64,000 bases of DNA from Mesaphorura yosii (taxonomy: Eukaryota; Arthropoda; Collembola; Poduromorpha; Tullbergiidae). Each line of letters opens with the position of its first letter. Position 1 is the first letter of the stretch. Shown here piece after piece: positions 9,858 to 22,013 of this stretch. A model generated the notes under the pieces. The model did no database searches. It saw only the letters and a list, made by a program, of their open reading frames with translations, and was not told the DNA's origin. Where the stretch lies: contig WIXG01000164.1 in NCBI GenBank assembly GCA_009869945.1, positions 1 through 64,000 on the forward strand, in the 5' to 3' direction. A program made the position numbers and the translations under genes.

Positions 9858-10485
9858 TATTTCGAGCTTCTGGAGATTACAAACTGAGAAAAGAAATGAA
9901 AATAATTGAAACCGACACGAAAGGCTGGAGTTTGTGGAACCTGACTGACTTTGATTCCATGCATGTTAAAACGTTAAAGTCAAGGTCAAGGCTTCCTACT
10001 GCATGCATACACGAAAGGCCGTAATTATGCTGTCAGATGTTTCTTCTGTCAATCAATACTCATAATTATACTACTTTCGAATCTCCACGCATTGTGAACT
10101 TTACTAACTTTATTGCCTGACCTGACAAGGATTACAGTGAATATACATGAGATCGACCAAATATGAGAGTCAAGGCATTTAATTTCGAGTCATCAACTCG
10201 AGGGGTTTAAATTACATGACGTGTCATGTGAGAACGACAATGATCAATGCTGCTGGGTTATAACGCATGGAGTGCAGTCTGGAAAATTGCGACATGCCCA
10301 AGTTCAGTGCAAATATTTTAGCAATCCGAGACTTGCGAGAGTTCAAAGAAAAACCAGGAAAGACACTCGTGAAGAGTGAACACAAGCGAATTTCAATAAT
10401 TTAACTGTTGAAGGGTTTAATAATTGCGAATAAAAACTTTGACTTATAGGTTTCATCATAATAGTATATATATATATAGTAGCAT
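9858..10485. other. Intergenic, nothing recognised
   Basis: AT-rich spacer with no coding frame. A short (TA)n run (about 10468-10479) sits just before the next gene's 3' end. Confidence 0.4.
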
Positions 10486-10929
10486 TCAAACGTGCGAGAG
10501 CTTTGGAAACCGGATCATACTCTTTCCGCCTGGAAAGATGCTCCTCGCCTGGTGAATTTGGGGTTCGTAGAATCTTCGTAGCTTCGCCATGCGTTCTCGC
10601 TGTCGTTCTTCCTCCGAAGAGGTTGGCTCCTCGCCCGACTCGGTGTCCAAGGCCATAAAGTTGCGTATTGGCTCGGTGTCCACGCCGTTACGGTACGGGT
10701 TGGCTGGATATGTGCTTCCGCCTGCGCTAGATTGACTTCGTGGACCTGCGCCGACTGCGTAACGCGCTCCGCCAAAGCCTGTTCGTGAAGCTCGCATTAC
10801 GCTGAGTCCGTGAGCGACTTTCCCATCGCATTTGTCAATGTGAAATATCAAAAGGAGCATGCAGATGCAGGTAAGAGCTAAGGCACACCTGGTGCGTCGG
10901 TTCTTGGACTGATAAGGCGGCGAGGTCAT
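10486..10929 (-). CDS. Small secreted or membrane-anchored protein, unrecognised
   Basis: A 147-residue frame. Residues 1-13 are basic (KNRRTRC), residues 14-31 form a hydrophobic stretch (ALALTCICMLLLIFHI), then DKCDG, fitting a signal anchor or a signal peptide with a long n-region. The remainder is Gly/Arg/Ser-rich and then acidic-basic mixed (SGEEPTSSEEERQRERM), ending RFPKLSHV. There is no family I recognise. It might be a peptide-hormone precursor, but no repeated units or clear dibasic-amidation sites (GKR) are visible. Its status as a gene rests on the N-terminal hydrophobic segment and the clean 444-bp frame. Confidence 0.45.
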   Translation of the reverse strand: MTSPPYQSKNRRTRCALALTCICMLLLIFHIDKCDGKVAHGLSVMRASRTGFGGARYAVGAGPRSQSSAGGSTYPANPYRNGVDTEPIRNFMALDTESGEEPTSSEEERQRERMAKLRRFYEPQIHQARSIFPGGKSMIRFPKLSHV

Positions 10930-12574
10930 GACGATGATGAATCTGACTCTGAATCTGCTGGCTTCGGATTCGTATTGTATTTTTATCCCATTTGAAGATA
11001 AGGTAGCTGTTGTGGGTGGAAAATTTCGTGGTCGTCGTCTTCGTTGGCTGGAAGTGGACCTGAACTGGAAGATGATCTTGAACTAGTTTCTGACTGGTTT
11101 GATCTTGATCTGGCGACTGAACAAATTGTTATGAGCGGTCAAGCGTTTTATGAGTCGAATTAATCTAGGCCAGGGCATGGGCCACGCCTGCTGTGCCATA
11201 CAGGCAGGCAACCTGGGTTATTCCCCGAAAGCTTTCCGTAATTACGGTTCCAATGCCACATTTGCTGTCGGCTGTTGTTTGGAACAGCAAAGCAGGATGT
11301 TCTTAATTTAGAGTCATTAGTCAGCGTATGCGCACGTCGTCACGATTTACGAGTGAGGACATCAACTCGATGCACTGCGTCGTGGCGACATGTCTTTTGA
11401 CAAGAAATGCGAGGTCAATTTCTACGTGGAAAGATTTGGCACTGAAATTAAGCGTTTGTAATTTTATAACAACATTTTACTCCATCTTAATTGAAATCAC
11501 AGACTACGGTTTTGAATAGGAATTAATAATTCCTAAAGATCCGTCGCAGGCGTGAGTCTGATAGGATTAATGACAATGACTTCGATGAATTCTCACTGTT
11601 TTACTGTGTGAAGATACTTGCCTTGTTTTTAATTGTGTCGTCTTGTTATTTGACTTGTCTCCTTCGTCTTGCCAGCCACAAGGCACCCAGGAAGAGGACC
11701 AAAATCCTAAATCGCAGCGAAAATCTCTTCGTAGCCATTTTCTTGTTGCAGGGTTGCGGTCAAGTCAAACTGGAATAAAATTTCTCGTTGTCGTGTCTGG
11801 AGCAGATTTGAGTTTTTTTTACTGAAATCGACCCAAACAGGGACTAATCAATATTCTCAGAATAGCACCTGGTATTAATCCACACTTTCATGTGATTACG
11901 AATTACGATTCAATCCACGCACGAACGACTGATAAGTGCTTATCCAGCATTTGTTGTTACCTTCTGCCATTATTCTTATCACGAAACGTGCAACGCGACG
12001 TTTGACTTAAAAGCATAAACAAACAGGATTCTCTGCGCAAGCGAGCCAGAGGAGAACCATATCGCATTGCGTCAGGTCACAGTGCAATTAAATCCGACGT
12101 CTTTCCAGTGACTGAATGGATGGTGTTTCTCACATTCGCTTTGGTATGACGTACTTTAAAATAAATGAATCAGCGCAAGCACAATTGCAAGTTCGCAAGT
12201 GAGATTTATTTCGTCTCGGGTATTCTGCATTTAAATCGCGCATTTAACTTTTCACGTCTTTTACATATCTCGAATCCTGACAGCAAACTCTTGCTGCATG
12301 AGTAAAGATTTCAGTCCTTGTTTTCATGGCATTCTTTATGACGATGTCCTGATTAAGCGCGTTGATTCTCGTTGGGTGTCTTTAGTTTATTGAGACGGGC
12401 TGGACGGCAGGACGGTCTCAACAAACGCTTCCGTGCGCTGCGGTGCGATGGTTCAAAAATTTTGATCCACCCGCACCTTCATCGCGACACATTTTTTTAA
12501 TCGAATTTTTACGAGTGGCCTACAAAGATTTGATTGTTTTTGTACACTTTCTTTTCATTATTAGATACTGTATA
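10930..12574. other. Intergenic region with one short signal-peptide-like frame
   Basis: No supported gene over 1.6 kb. On the minus strand 11738-11646 encodes only 30 residues, with a signal-anchor-like middle (FRILVLFLGALWL) followed by RRRR; it could be an exon or chance. 12390-12574 is the probable 5' leader of the SAMD15-like gene. Confidence 0.35.
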
Positions 12575-14349
12575 ATGAAATCAGGATCCAAAACTGGAAC
12601 CCTGAACAGCGATGATGAGTGCAGTAGTAGTCATACAGAAGAGACAACGCCGGCGTCAGCGCCCCATGGCGCTAAAGCCAAGGCTAAACCCAAAGCCAAA
12701 CTCACCGTCACCGCCAAAGAGGTCGATACTAACCGGAAGGGCAGTCTGGCGTTGGCCATCCTCGCATGCCAGAAACCTTTTGAGCAACACCGTACCAAGT
12801 TCCTTATCCCAAAGGACTCGGCAGCGTGGCTCGACCACCTCATCCACCTCGCAAGCCGTCGGAGGAGCGTGCAGTACCTCAGCGACAAAGAACTTGAGAG
12901 CATGATTCACAGGTGGAGAACGACGGTTGTGCCTCTCAAGCGAATTGCGCGAGTGAACGATCGTGACCTCCCTCTCTGCTATCACTGGACTCGAGAGCAA
13001 GTGGGCGAGTGGGTCGAGACCGTGACCGGATATCCCCAATACAAGGTAATAGCCGCGTGGCACGTAATTTGACTCTGAATTGGTTTTGCGTAGAGAGGTG
13101 GCCGAGTCTCGATTCAGTTAATCTTTCGTGTCCTTTGCTTTTGAAGGAAGCCTTCCTCAACAATTACATATCAGGCAGAAAGTTGATCACTGTCGACGCG
13201 ATTGCATTGAACAAAATGGGAATTCAGGATTTTACTGATGTTAAGGTAAGATGTGACAAGTAAAATTTCAAAATCTTGCTCTCTTCCTGCTCGCACTTGC
13301 TCTTGAACTTAGTCGGATGTGATTTATTGCAGGATCTTGCTGGCAAGATTCGAGACCTGCTGGGAACCCCCAAACCAAATATTCTTCGTGCTCTCGGCCA
13401 CATCGTCCCATTCGAGAAGTATCTAGGATACCGCTCGAAAACTGGTCAGCACATCGACGCCTCCACGTACGAGAATTGGTGCAAGCGATACGGTTTTCCG
13501 TACTCCACTCTAGGGAAAGACAAAGCCGCGCTCCTCGGATTTGTCTGCGGCGAGCTCATTAATCGACTTGAATTCACACTGAACGAGGGACCCGAAGGAA
13601 GCGATTCGGACATTTCTCTTCGCGAAGCGCCCACCGTCGAATTCACAGTTCGCCACATTCTAATCAGGAACCGAATCGTGCAGGACATTCTGGACGCTCT
13701 GATTCGTTCCGTGTTCGCACCCCGAAAGAAGAATTATGACGAACAATTGGGGGAGACGATACGCGAACTTCTTAAATGGGGTTTGAGCCAGTTGTTCACC
13801 GAGGAAGAGATCATTCAGCGAATTGAGTTTGCCAAATCCGTGGCTCACGATTTGCTGGAGGAAGTAAAGCTCACGGCGGCTGTTATGCAAGACACTCAAG
13901 CTTTCGAACAGACAATGGCGAAGCTGAACCTGTCGACGACCAACGCAACCCAGCTGAAAGCAGACGTGGAGGAGTTTGTGGAGGAAGTCACGTCAATCGC
14001 GACAATGCTCGCGTGCGGCGAACTCGATATCGAAACAATGATTAGGCGAGAGCCTGAATTTCAGCAGTTCGCCGATGGTGTCGTAGACGAAGCAGAGGAT
14101 AGGGTCGACGAACTGGTTGAGGTGGGGCAGGACTTGGTCGAAGATGTGCTGGCACAAGCAAGAGAGCGGCTGCTCGCTCTGGAACATGCATGCCCAGTCA
14201 AATGTCAAGAGCTCAGCAGCGCTAGCATAGCACCAGCACCACACTGGAGAAAGACCACGGTCACGTCCTACGCTTTCAGCCACCGACGGATGCTGCGGGC
14301 TCTCGAGCCTGAGCTGCTCGAATGTGTACTCGACGGAGCCGTACGTTAG
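12575..14349 (+). CDS. SAMD15-like sterile alpha motif protein
   Basis: Three exons (12575-13045, 13147-13245, 13333-14349), all phase 0, total 528 residues. After a Lys/Ala-rich start and an all-helical stretch (residues 55-140) comes the SAM domain. It starts YHWTREQVGEWVETV, continues through FLNNYISGRKLITVDAIALNKMGIQDF split over three exons, and ends near residue 205. What follows (TPKPNILRALGHIV...YLGYRSKTGQHIDASTYENW) parallels the segment after the SAM domain in vertebrate SAMD15. The C-terminal half is acidic and probably coiled coil. The last 45 residues are antisense to a GDAP1-like relic, so the true C-terminus is uncertain. The same frame stays open to 14589 beyond the TAG. SAMD15 is testis/cilium-associated in vertebrates. 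Confidence 0.72.
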
Positions 14350-14922
14350 CGCCTCGACGTTTATCGCATTCAACTTCTCGCAGAGGGCGTTATGCAGCGC
14401 GCAGTTCTGAGTTTTAAGGCACGAGCCGTGGAGATTCTGTCTCCGGATCTGCAGCTTATTTCTCCTCAAGATAATTGGAAATGGCGGTCGAATCTATCAC
14501 GTGCTGCAGCGTTTCCTTGTGCAGAGGGGGGACTTCACATTTTGGGTTCAGAAGGACGAATTCAGGCTGGAATTGATCGTCGAGGTTGATGTTCACCAAA
14601 TTACGCTGGAAACGTTTTTCTTTTCAGCGAGAAGCATAATCACCTGTGATCAATGTACAAAACGTGATTTTAATTAATCCTTTGACTGAATAATAATATA
14701 ATGAGTGTAGCATGCTTTCTGTGAGTAGAAGCATTTCAGGTAATAGTACAGAGAGAATTCGACGGTTCTTGCTCGCTTGGACGATGATACCGGTACGGAT
14801 TCTTTCCCGCGGCCGGCTCCGGCTCGGACTCCAGTCGACGGTCCCGCTGCCGTTGCTGTCCTTGAACTTGGGCTGGTTGAAGCCTGCTGCTGCTACTGCT
14901 GTGGCTCTTCCCTTTCTTTCAT
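14269..14922 (-). pseudogene. Decayed GDAP1-like glutathione transferase relic
   Basis: Reading the minus strand in several frames recovers the N-terminal half of a GDAP1-type GST. EFSLYYYLKCFYSQK (ends 14716) is followed by a GC-AG intron (14644-14715) and VIMLLAEKKNVSS from 14643. After a frame change comes VNINLDDQFQPEFVLLNPKC...EVPPL and IDSTAISNYLEEK (14605-14459). An in-frame TAA (14456-14458) precedes PETESPRLVP, and another frame change precedes INVEALTYGSVEY (to about 14269). These blocks match, in order, the thioredoxin-like fold and first helices of arthropod GDAP1 (SQKVIMALHEK, VNI, NPRGEVPVL, IIDYLED, PRLIP, DAYTYG). A TAG also interrupts the possible N-terminus from the ATG at 14922. 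Four or more lesions and the loss of the C-terminal half mean it is not functional as read. Confidence 0.7.
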
Positions 14923-14929
14923 CGTCAGG

Positions 14930-15308
14930 GTTCGTAATCAGCAGGGATGACGGCACGCAACGCTGCACGACTGTCTCCAGCAAATGCACAACCCAGTCAT
15001 CCATGACCTTTAGCTAATTCTTCTTGATTGCTTTACTAATTTTAATCGTCTGAATTGGAATTTTGACAACTTGAGGCTAGATTCTGAAATCGAGAATTTT
15101 GAAGCCAATCAGTGCCTAGCGAATCAAATGGAGAAAAATCTGGTATAGAAATCAATTTTGGCCCATCACTGCAGTGAACTGAAGAAAGGAAAAACACGGA
15201 TCAGTGGATCGTGGGTTACCAAGGTGGTGGTTCATTGGATTTATCATTTCACACGAATACATCATCATTTATTCGATAAAATTATATTGTAATTTGTAAT
15301 GCCTTTCT
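14930..15308. other. Spacer upstream of the lipocalin-like gene's 3' end
   Basis: AT-rich, no supported coding sequence. Confidence 0.35.
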
Positions 15309-16047
15309 TTAGCCGCTAAATATGTCTTTTCCAAAGTTCGTAACTGCACCGGCCACTCCGCTCTTCGCGCAAGATCCGTCCTTGATTACAGTGCGGTCTA
15401 GCTTCACCGTGTTTTTCTTCGCCTCCTCGCCTTCGGCCTTTGTGGTGCCGAGGGCATGATACACACGTGATTCGCTGATCTTCGCCTTCGGCCCGCTGAG
15501 CACCTGCCACGTGAAAGAGTCCCCGTGTCCGCATGCAGCCCAGACCACGAAAGTTTTGTTGTCCGTGTCCACGATGCTCATAAGGAAGGTGGCTGGAACC
15601 GGGATTTTGAGAGTTTGTAGAGCGAGAGCAGCGCTCTTGTCCAGTTCGCAGTACTGCTCCGAAATTCTGCCCGCCACGTACGAGCACTCGTAGCCTCCGT
15701 TCGACAATGCCTGTCCGTTGTACATAATCGGGGACTGCCAGCAAAGCTTCTTGTTGACGCCTTTGATGGGAGGGTCGGTCTTTGGGGTGAAGTGCTCCAA
15801 CTTTTGAAGATTCATTCCTTTGGAGAGCGGTGAGTGCCAGCCGCCTTCGGGAGTTTTCTTCAGCTAAATCGAACAAATTCTATGCCAGAGCTCACGATGT
15901 CTAATAATCCAATTAGTAACGTAACTGGAAAGTTCGACTTACAAACTTTTCGTTGATCGGCACGGAGTGCAGCGTGCGGCAGGCTGCATTGACGTAAGCC
16001 ACGTACAGTAAGAAAAAGACGATGAGACCGAGTCCGGCGGGCTTCAT
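15309..16047 (-). CDS. Secreted lipocalin-like protein (paralogue)
   Basis: Exons 16047-15943 and 15863-15309 (intron 79 bp, phase 0) encode 219 residues. The signal peptide is LGLIVFFLLYVAYVNA followed by ACRTLHSVPINEKF. Exon 2 begins LKKTPEGGWHSPLSKG, aligned with the paralogue at 8126. It continues with NKKLCWQSPIMYNG, YECSYVAG...YCEL, VPATFLMSIVDTDNKTFVV, CGHGDSFTWQVL and a final IKDGSCAKSG. All conserved cysteines of the paralogue are kept. Intron position and phase are identical, so the two arose by duplication; about 6.4 kb and four other loci now separate them. Extracellular ligand transport is inferred. Confidence 0.65.
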
Positions 16048-16329
16048 TGTCACAAATCTCCTTTTACAATGAAAGCTGGAAACCAGCCAACAAAGAGAAG
16101 CGAACATACGATACAATTGCTAATTAATTATGTCCTTGTAATGTCTGAATTCAGGCAGCTAGTTGATCACAATCACAGTAGCGTCCTCGATTTAATTGCA
16201 GTCTTGTTTTTGTAGTTGAACATCGAATGAAGTTGAAATTGACTGCATGCTGCACGTGAACGTCTCCACAAAACAAAGCTGACGCAATTTATTTACTGTC
16301 TGGTCACTGGTCACATGTATAAATCTTAT

Positions 16330-18590
<2,261 letters not shown>

Positions 18591-19033
18591 TTCGAACCAC
18601 TGGTCGACTAAACTAGTCTAAGCTGGCTGCTGGAACTGGCAGTTGAGACTTTAAATATAAAAAATGCACTGAATACGAAGTAGGATTTGTAAAATGAGAT
18701 TCACATTCGCGAAATGAAACTGTTATCAGTGTGGAGTGGACTGTGACTTGAGACTTTACATGCCGTGTCGCGAGTTGAACTCTTGGTGAACTGGTGGAGC
18801 CAAGTGACACAGATTGACGGTATTCCAGACGAGGCGAAAGCATAGAAAAATTTATACAAAGATACAACACAAGTTTGGTTGGTGTTTGGTTGAACTCTGA
18901 ACTCTGTCGCCAATCGTACGATACGAATACGTGCTCTAGTGCGTCTTCGTCCTCTTCGTCTTGTCTTGTGCAGCTTTTTCGTCTTCTTACTTTTCTTAAC
19001 TTATTATCAGCTGTTTGTTCTTCTTCTGGTTCG
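18591..19033. other. 5' flank of esterase copy 1
   Basis: No supported gene; includes the upstream flanks of two divergent loci (esterase 1 on minus, a doubtful small ORF on plus). Confidence 0.35.
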
Positions 19034-19605
19034 AAGATGTCAAAGCTCGTGGCATTAAGGTATTATGGTACACAACGCGTCTTTACGATTAATCGGGCCA
19101 CAAATCGCGCAGCCGCATAAAGCCGGCCGCATAATTCGCATTATCAACGTCACATGCCCAACTCAAATTCTATTTTCGCAAATACCACGAACTTAGAATC
19201 ATTCATGCGGGTTTGACGCAAGCAGCGACGCTTGCAAATCCAGCCCTACACGCGCCTGGTTATACTCTGTGCTACTTCTTCTGTTTGATTTTTATGAGGC
19301 TAGTGTTGGGCGTTGTTCTGGTTTACCAGTACATTGTGGTGGTAATCCTCATAACCTCTGCCTTTCAAATTGTGAGTAAAGTCTTTTTTGCGTACACGCA
19401 GACTTCGATGGGGTTTCAAAACTCATTCCTCCGTCTACATCGTGCCATGGCGCGTGGAGCTGATCTTGACAAGGTGGAGCCTGAGATGAGAACGATTGAC
19501 CTGGAAGAAGAAAATGGTGCTCTTGCAGTGACCATTCTTGCAACAGTTGATCCGAACATGGAGGCGAAGCGTCAAACCAGTCAGCGTCGAAATGTTTCGA
19601 GTTGA
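19034..19605 (+). other. Doubtful small coding locus (two possible readings)
   Basis: Reading A is a plain 130-residue frame (19213-19605) with hydrophobic stretches and an acidic tail (DLEEENGALAVTILATV). Reading B joins an ATG exon at about 19036 (MSKLVAL, donor AAG|GTATTA) to a frame after the CAG at 19240. It gives a signal-peptide-like LYSVLLLLFDFYEASVG followed by CSGLPVHCGGNPHNLCLSN, a cysteine-rich short secreted product, but would need a 30-bp intron at 19372-19401 or another end. Neither has a recognised family. Listed so that the locus is not lost. Confidence 0.25.
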
Positions 19606-20129
19606 CCCTCCACGATGTTAAATGTCTAGCCGCTTGCTTTCCTCTGAAGGTGTGTATTGTTGGCATCGTGACCTACCATCGATTGACCTCTGTAAGCTAC
19701 TTGGAATCATGTGTATTTGAGAATGTCATCAATGCACTCTTATCATTCAGGAATTAAATCTCGAAACTGTTCTACATTTTATTGCAATGGATGCACTTAA
19801 GGTGCGTAAGAATCAGCAGTTGTTAACCGATAACTTAAGTTGTATCCATCAAGCCACAATTTGTGCTTCAGTTTCTTCCAATCTAACACCTCACACGTAC
19901 ACCCACAGTAGTGTATCTGGCTAAAATCAGCCGGTAGCAAACCAAAGAGATCGTGGCTAGAATTGTTGAAATGGTGAGACTTGTAAGATGTTTTCAGTGT
20001 TAGAGGAAATTATCACCTATTGTTCTTCAAGAATTTATCCATTTGATAAAAATAAGCTCTGGACGGATTAATAAACTGATTTATTCCATGAGAATTCAAA
20101 TTGATTGATAAATTAACCAATTCAACACT
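19606..20129. other. Intergenic, nothing recognised
   Basis: AT-rich spacer between the doubtful small locus and the EF-hand gene's 3' end. Confidence 0.35.
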
Positions 20130-20609
20130 TTACACGGCTCTTTGTCTTTCATGCCAAGCCACAGCTTCATCGATGCTCACCTTGCCGTCTCGATTACTGT
20201 CCGCCTCAGCCACAAAATCTTCGAACGTTTTCTTGATTCCTGGGAAGTGTAGCTCAAAGATTTTGAAAAGCAGCTCAAACTCATCCTTTTGAATGAAACC
20301 GTCTCCATTTTTGTCACAAGCTTTGACGTAACCTCGGAGCCACGGCCCAGCCATGTGGCACGTCTTCAGAATACCCAGCAGCACAGCAAATGGCGCCCGC
20401 CCCTCGAAATTCCCATCCCAGTACGCTTTGTACGCGGAGAGTTGCTCCGGGGTCCGGGGCCAATTCCACCGCTTACACATTTCCGGGATGTCGGCAGAAG
20501 AAATGCTCCAGTCCTCCTTCCTGAACGATGGCAGAGATGGCAGGATGGAGATACGAAGATTCTCCAGTTGCTCCTCCGTGAATGGAGCGGGACCCGATTC
20601 TTCAGTCAT
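20130..20609 (-). CDS. EF-hand calcium-binding protein (sarcoplasmic-CBP-like)
   Basis: A single coding exon of 159 residues; a CAG-free acceptor (GAATTTAG) three bases before the ATG suggests a 5' UTR intron. Two canonical EF loops are visible: DKNGDGFIQKDE (residues 99-110) and DSNRDGKVSIDE (137-148), both with all six oxygen ligands including the -z Glu. The N-terminal half (KRWNWPRTPEQLSAYKAYWDG) has the helical shape of degenerate EF hands. Overall it resembles invertebrate cytosolic calcium buffers of the sarcoplasmic calcium-binding type, but is shorter than the usual 190. It sits alone between two esterase genes and is probably unrelated to them. Confidence 0.75.
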   Translation of the reverse strand: MTEESGPAPFTEEQLENLRISILPSLPSFRKEDWSISSADIPEMCKRWNWPRTPEQLSAYKAYWDGNFEGRAPFAVLLGILKTCHMAGPWLRGYVKACDKNGDGFIQKDEFELLFKIFELHFPGIKKTFEDFVAEADSNRDGKVSIDEAVAWHERQRAV

Positions 20610-21005
20610 CTTCTAAATTCGGTTAGCAAGTCAAGAGGAAGAAAATCTTGATCTTGAACTGTTCTCGAAGCAAATTTGATGTGAAATGAGATTGAGATAC
20701 TAAAAAAAATCGCAAACCAAATGGTAAATTTTGAACTTGAAAGCTTTTAGTTACACTTCTTGTGAGGAATGCAAAAAATTCTCGAATTCTCATTAAAAGA
20801 ACGAGTGGATTATTACCAAAGTGGTAGCCGTCTTTTGTTTACATTTTCTTCAATTAAATTGAATAGTTGGGTGTACGCCAGCAAAGATTTGATCCCAAAA
20901 CTTGTAGAATGTCTCTGTAGTCCTTATATTGCCCTCTTGTAGTCTTGCGCATGATTGCTGCATGCAACTGCAACGAAAGCGGTAAGATTGATTCAATGCC
21001 AATTC
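20610..21005. other. 5' flank of the EF-hand gene
   Basis: AT-rich and without a coding frame. Confidence 0.35.
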
Positions 21006-21239
21006 AGAGAGCACAAGTACAAAGCCCTCATCCCGCGCCGCCTCAACCTCCGAATCCTATGCAACTCCTCCGACGCGAAGCCCAAGTCAATCGAGGCCGC
21101 CACATCGAGTTAAAAGCACGAAGGAGCTGGCTGAAACTGTGCCGGGCAGTACCAGTTCAGGCGCCGACAATGACAATTATATGGGACGAACGCGAACGCC
21201 GCATTACCGACACGAAAACCCTTACAATGCACCGTAGTA
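21006..21239 (+). other. Ser/Pro/Thr-rich open frame, possible terminal exon
   Basis: After a good acceptor (CCAATTCAG, ends 21006) one frame runs 77 codons to a TAG at 21239. Composition is typical of a disordered tail: STSTKPSSRAASTSESYATP, then SRPPHRVKSTKELAETV and a Tyr/His/Arg end. No upstream exon was identified, so gene membership is unknown. Confidence 0.25.
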
Positions 21240-21771
21240 GTCTAGTGATTATGGTTTTTCTGCTTTGTCTTATTCATAATCTATACTATTTTGTTTATTG
21301 GTAACAAATTATACTCATGTCTGACTCATCAGTTTAGTTAATTGCATTCCGTAGCTGTTGTACCTCGTCGGATAGCGAATTCCATGAGATGAGACTTTTG
21401 AGTGCGGGAAGGGTTGAGTTGATCACGCGTGGTACGGGGTTCTATGAAAACACGGTCAAAACAAAAACGGTCTGACATTTTTGGGTCTCCCGATATGGGT
21501 CTGACAATTAGAAGGTCTGCCCACTAAACGTTCTTGCAAAAATGTCCAATTTATTAAATACCACTTGCTTTGCAAATGAGCGTGAAAATATAAAACCAAA
21601 AACGAAAATATACCCAAAAAACATTTTTAAACAGATAAAACAGGTTTAAGGCGCGCCATTCCCTGTATTGGGCTCCTGCGGTGGATTACGATTGCAGGAT
21701 GGACCCCGCTTTTGCCACATTTGTAACATGCATTTTTGCAATTCTTTTATAATGTTTTCTGCAGTGATAAG

Positions 21772-21978
21772 ATTTCTGACAACACAGCTGGCGACGTATC
21801 CATGAGCTCTTCTGGCTTATCGACAGAAGAGCCGGAGGAAGCGGGTACGAACTCCGAAAGCGACGTCGAGGAGTCTGGATTCTCTGAATCGAAGTCTACT
21901 ACTGATGAGGAACGTGACGTGTTGAAGGACAATGGTACTACTTTATTCGCAATAAAATTAAACTCACGTCACAAGTAA
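21772..21978 (+). other. Acidic Ser-rich open frame, possible terminal exon
   Basis: Following an acceptor-like TTTTCTGCAG, the frame reads SDKISDNTAGDVSMSSSG, then EEPEEAGTNSESDVEES and ends NSRHK at a TAA (21976-21978). It converges on the 3' end of esterase copy 2 with only 35 bp between. It could be the tail of a gene whose other exons were not found, perhaps including 21006-21239. Confidence 0.25.
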
Positions 21979-22013
21979 CTTGATTTTAATCACAATTGCA
22001 ACTTGCTTTGGCT

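Noticed and set aside
14624-15004. 126-codon minus-strand frame as an independent protein
   Set aside because: The region is explained better by the GDAP1 relic in another frame of the same strand; the frame's end falls in the relic's intron.
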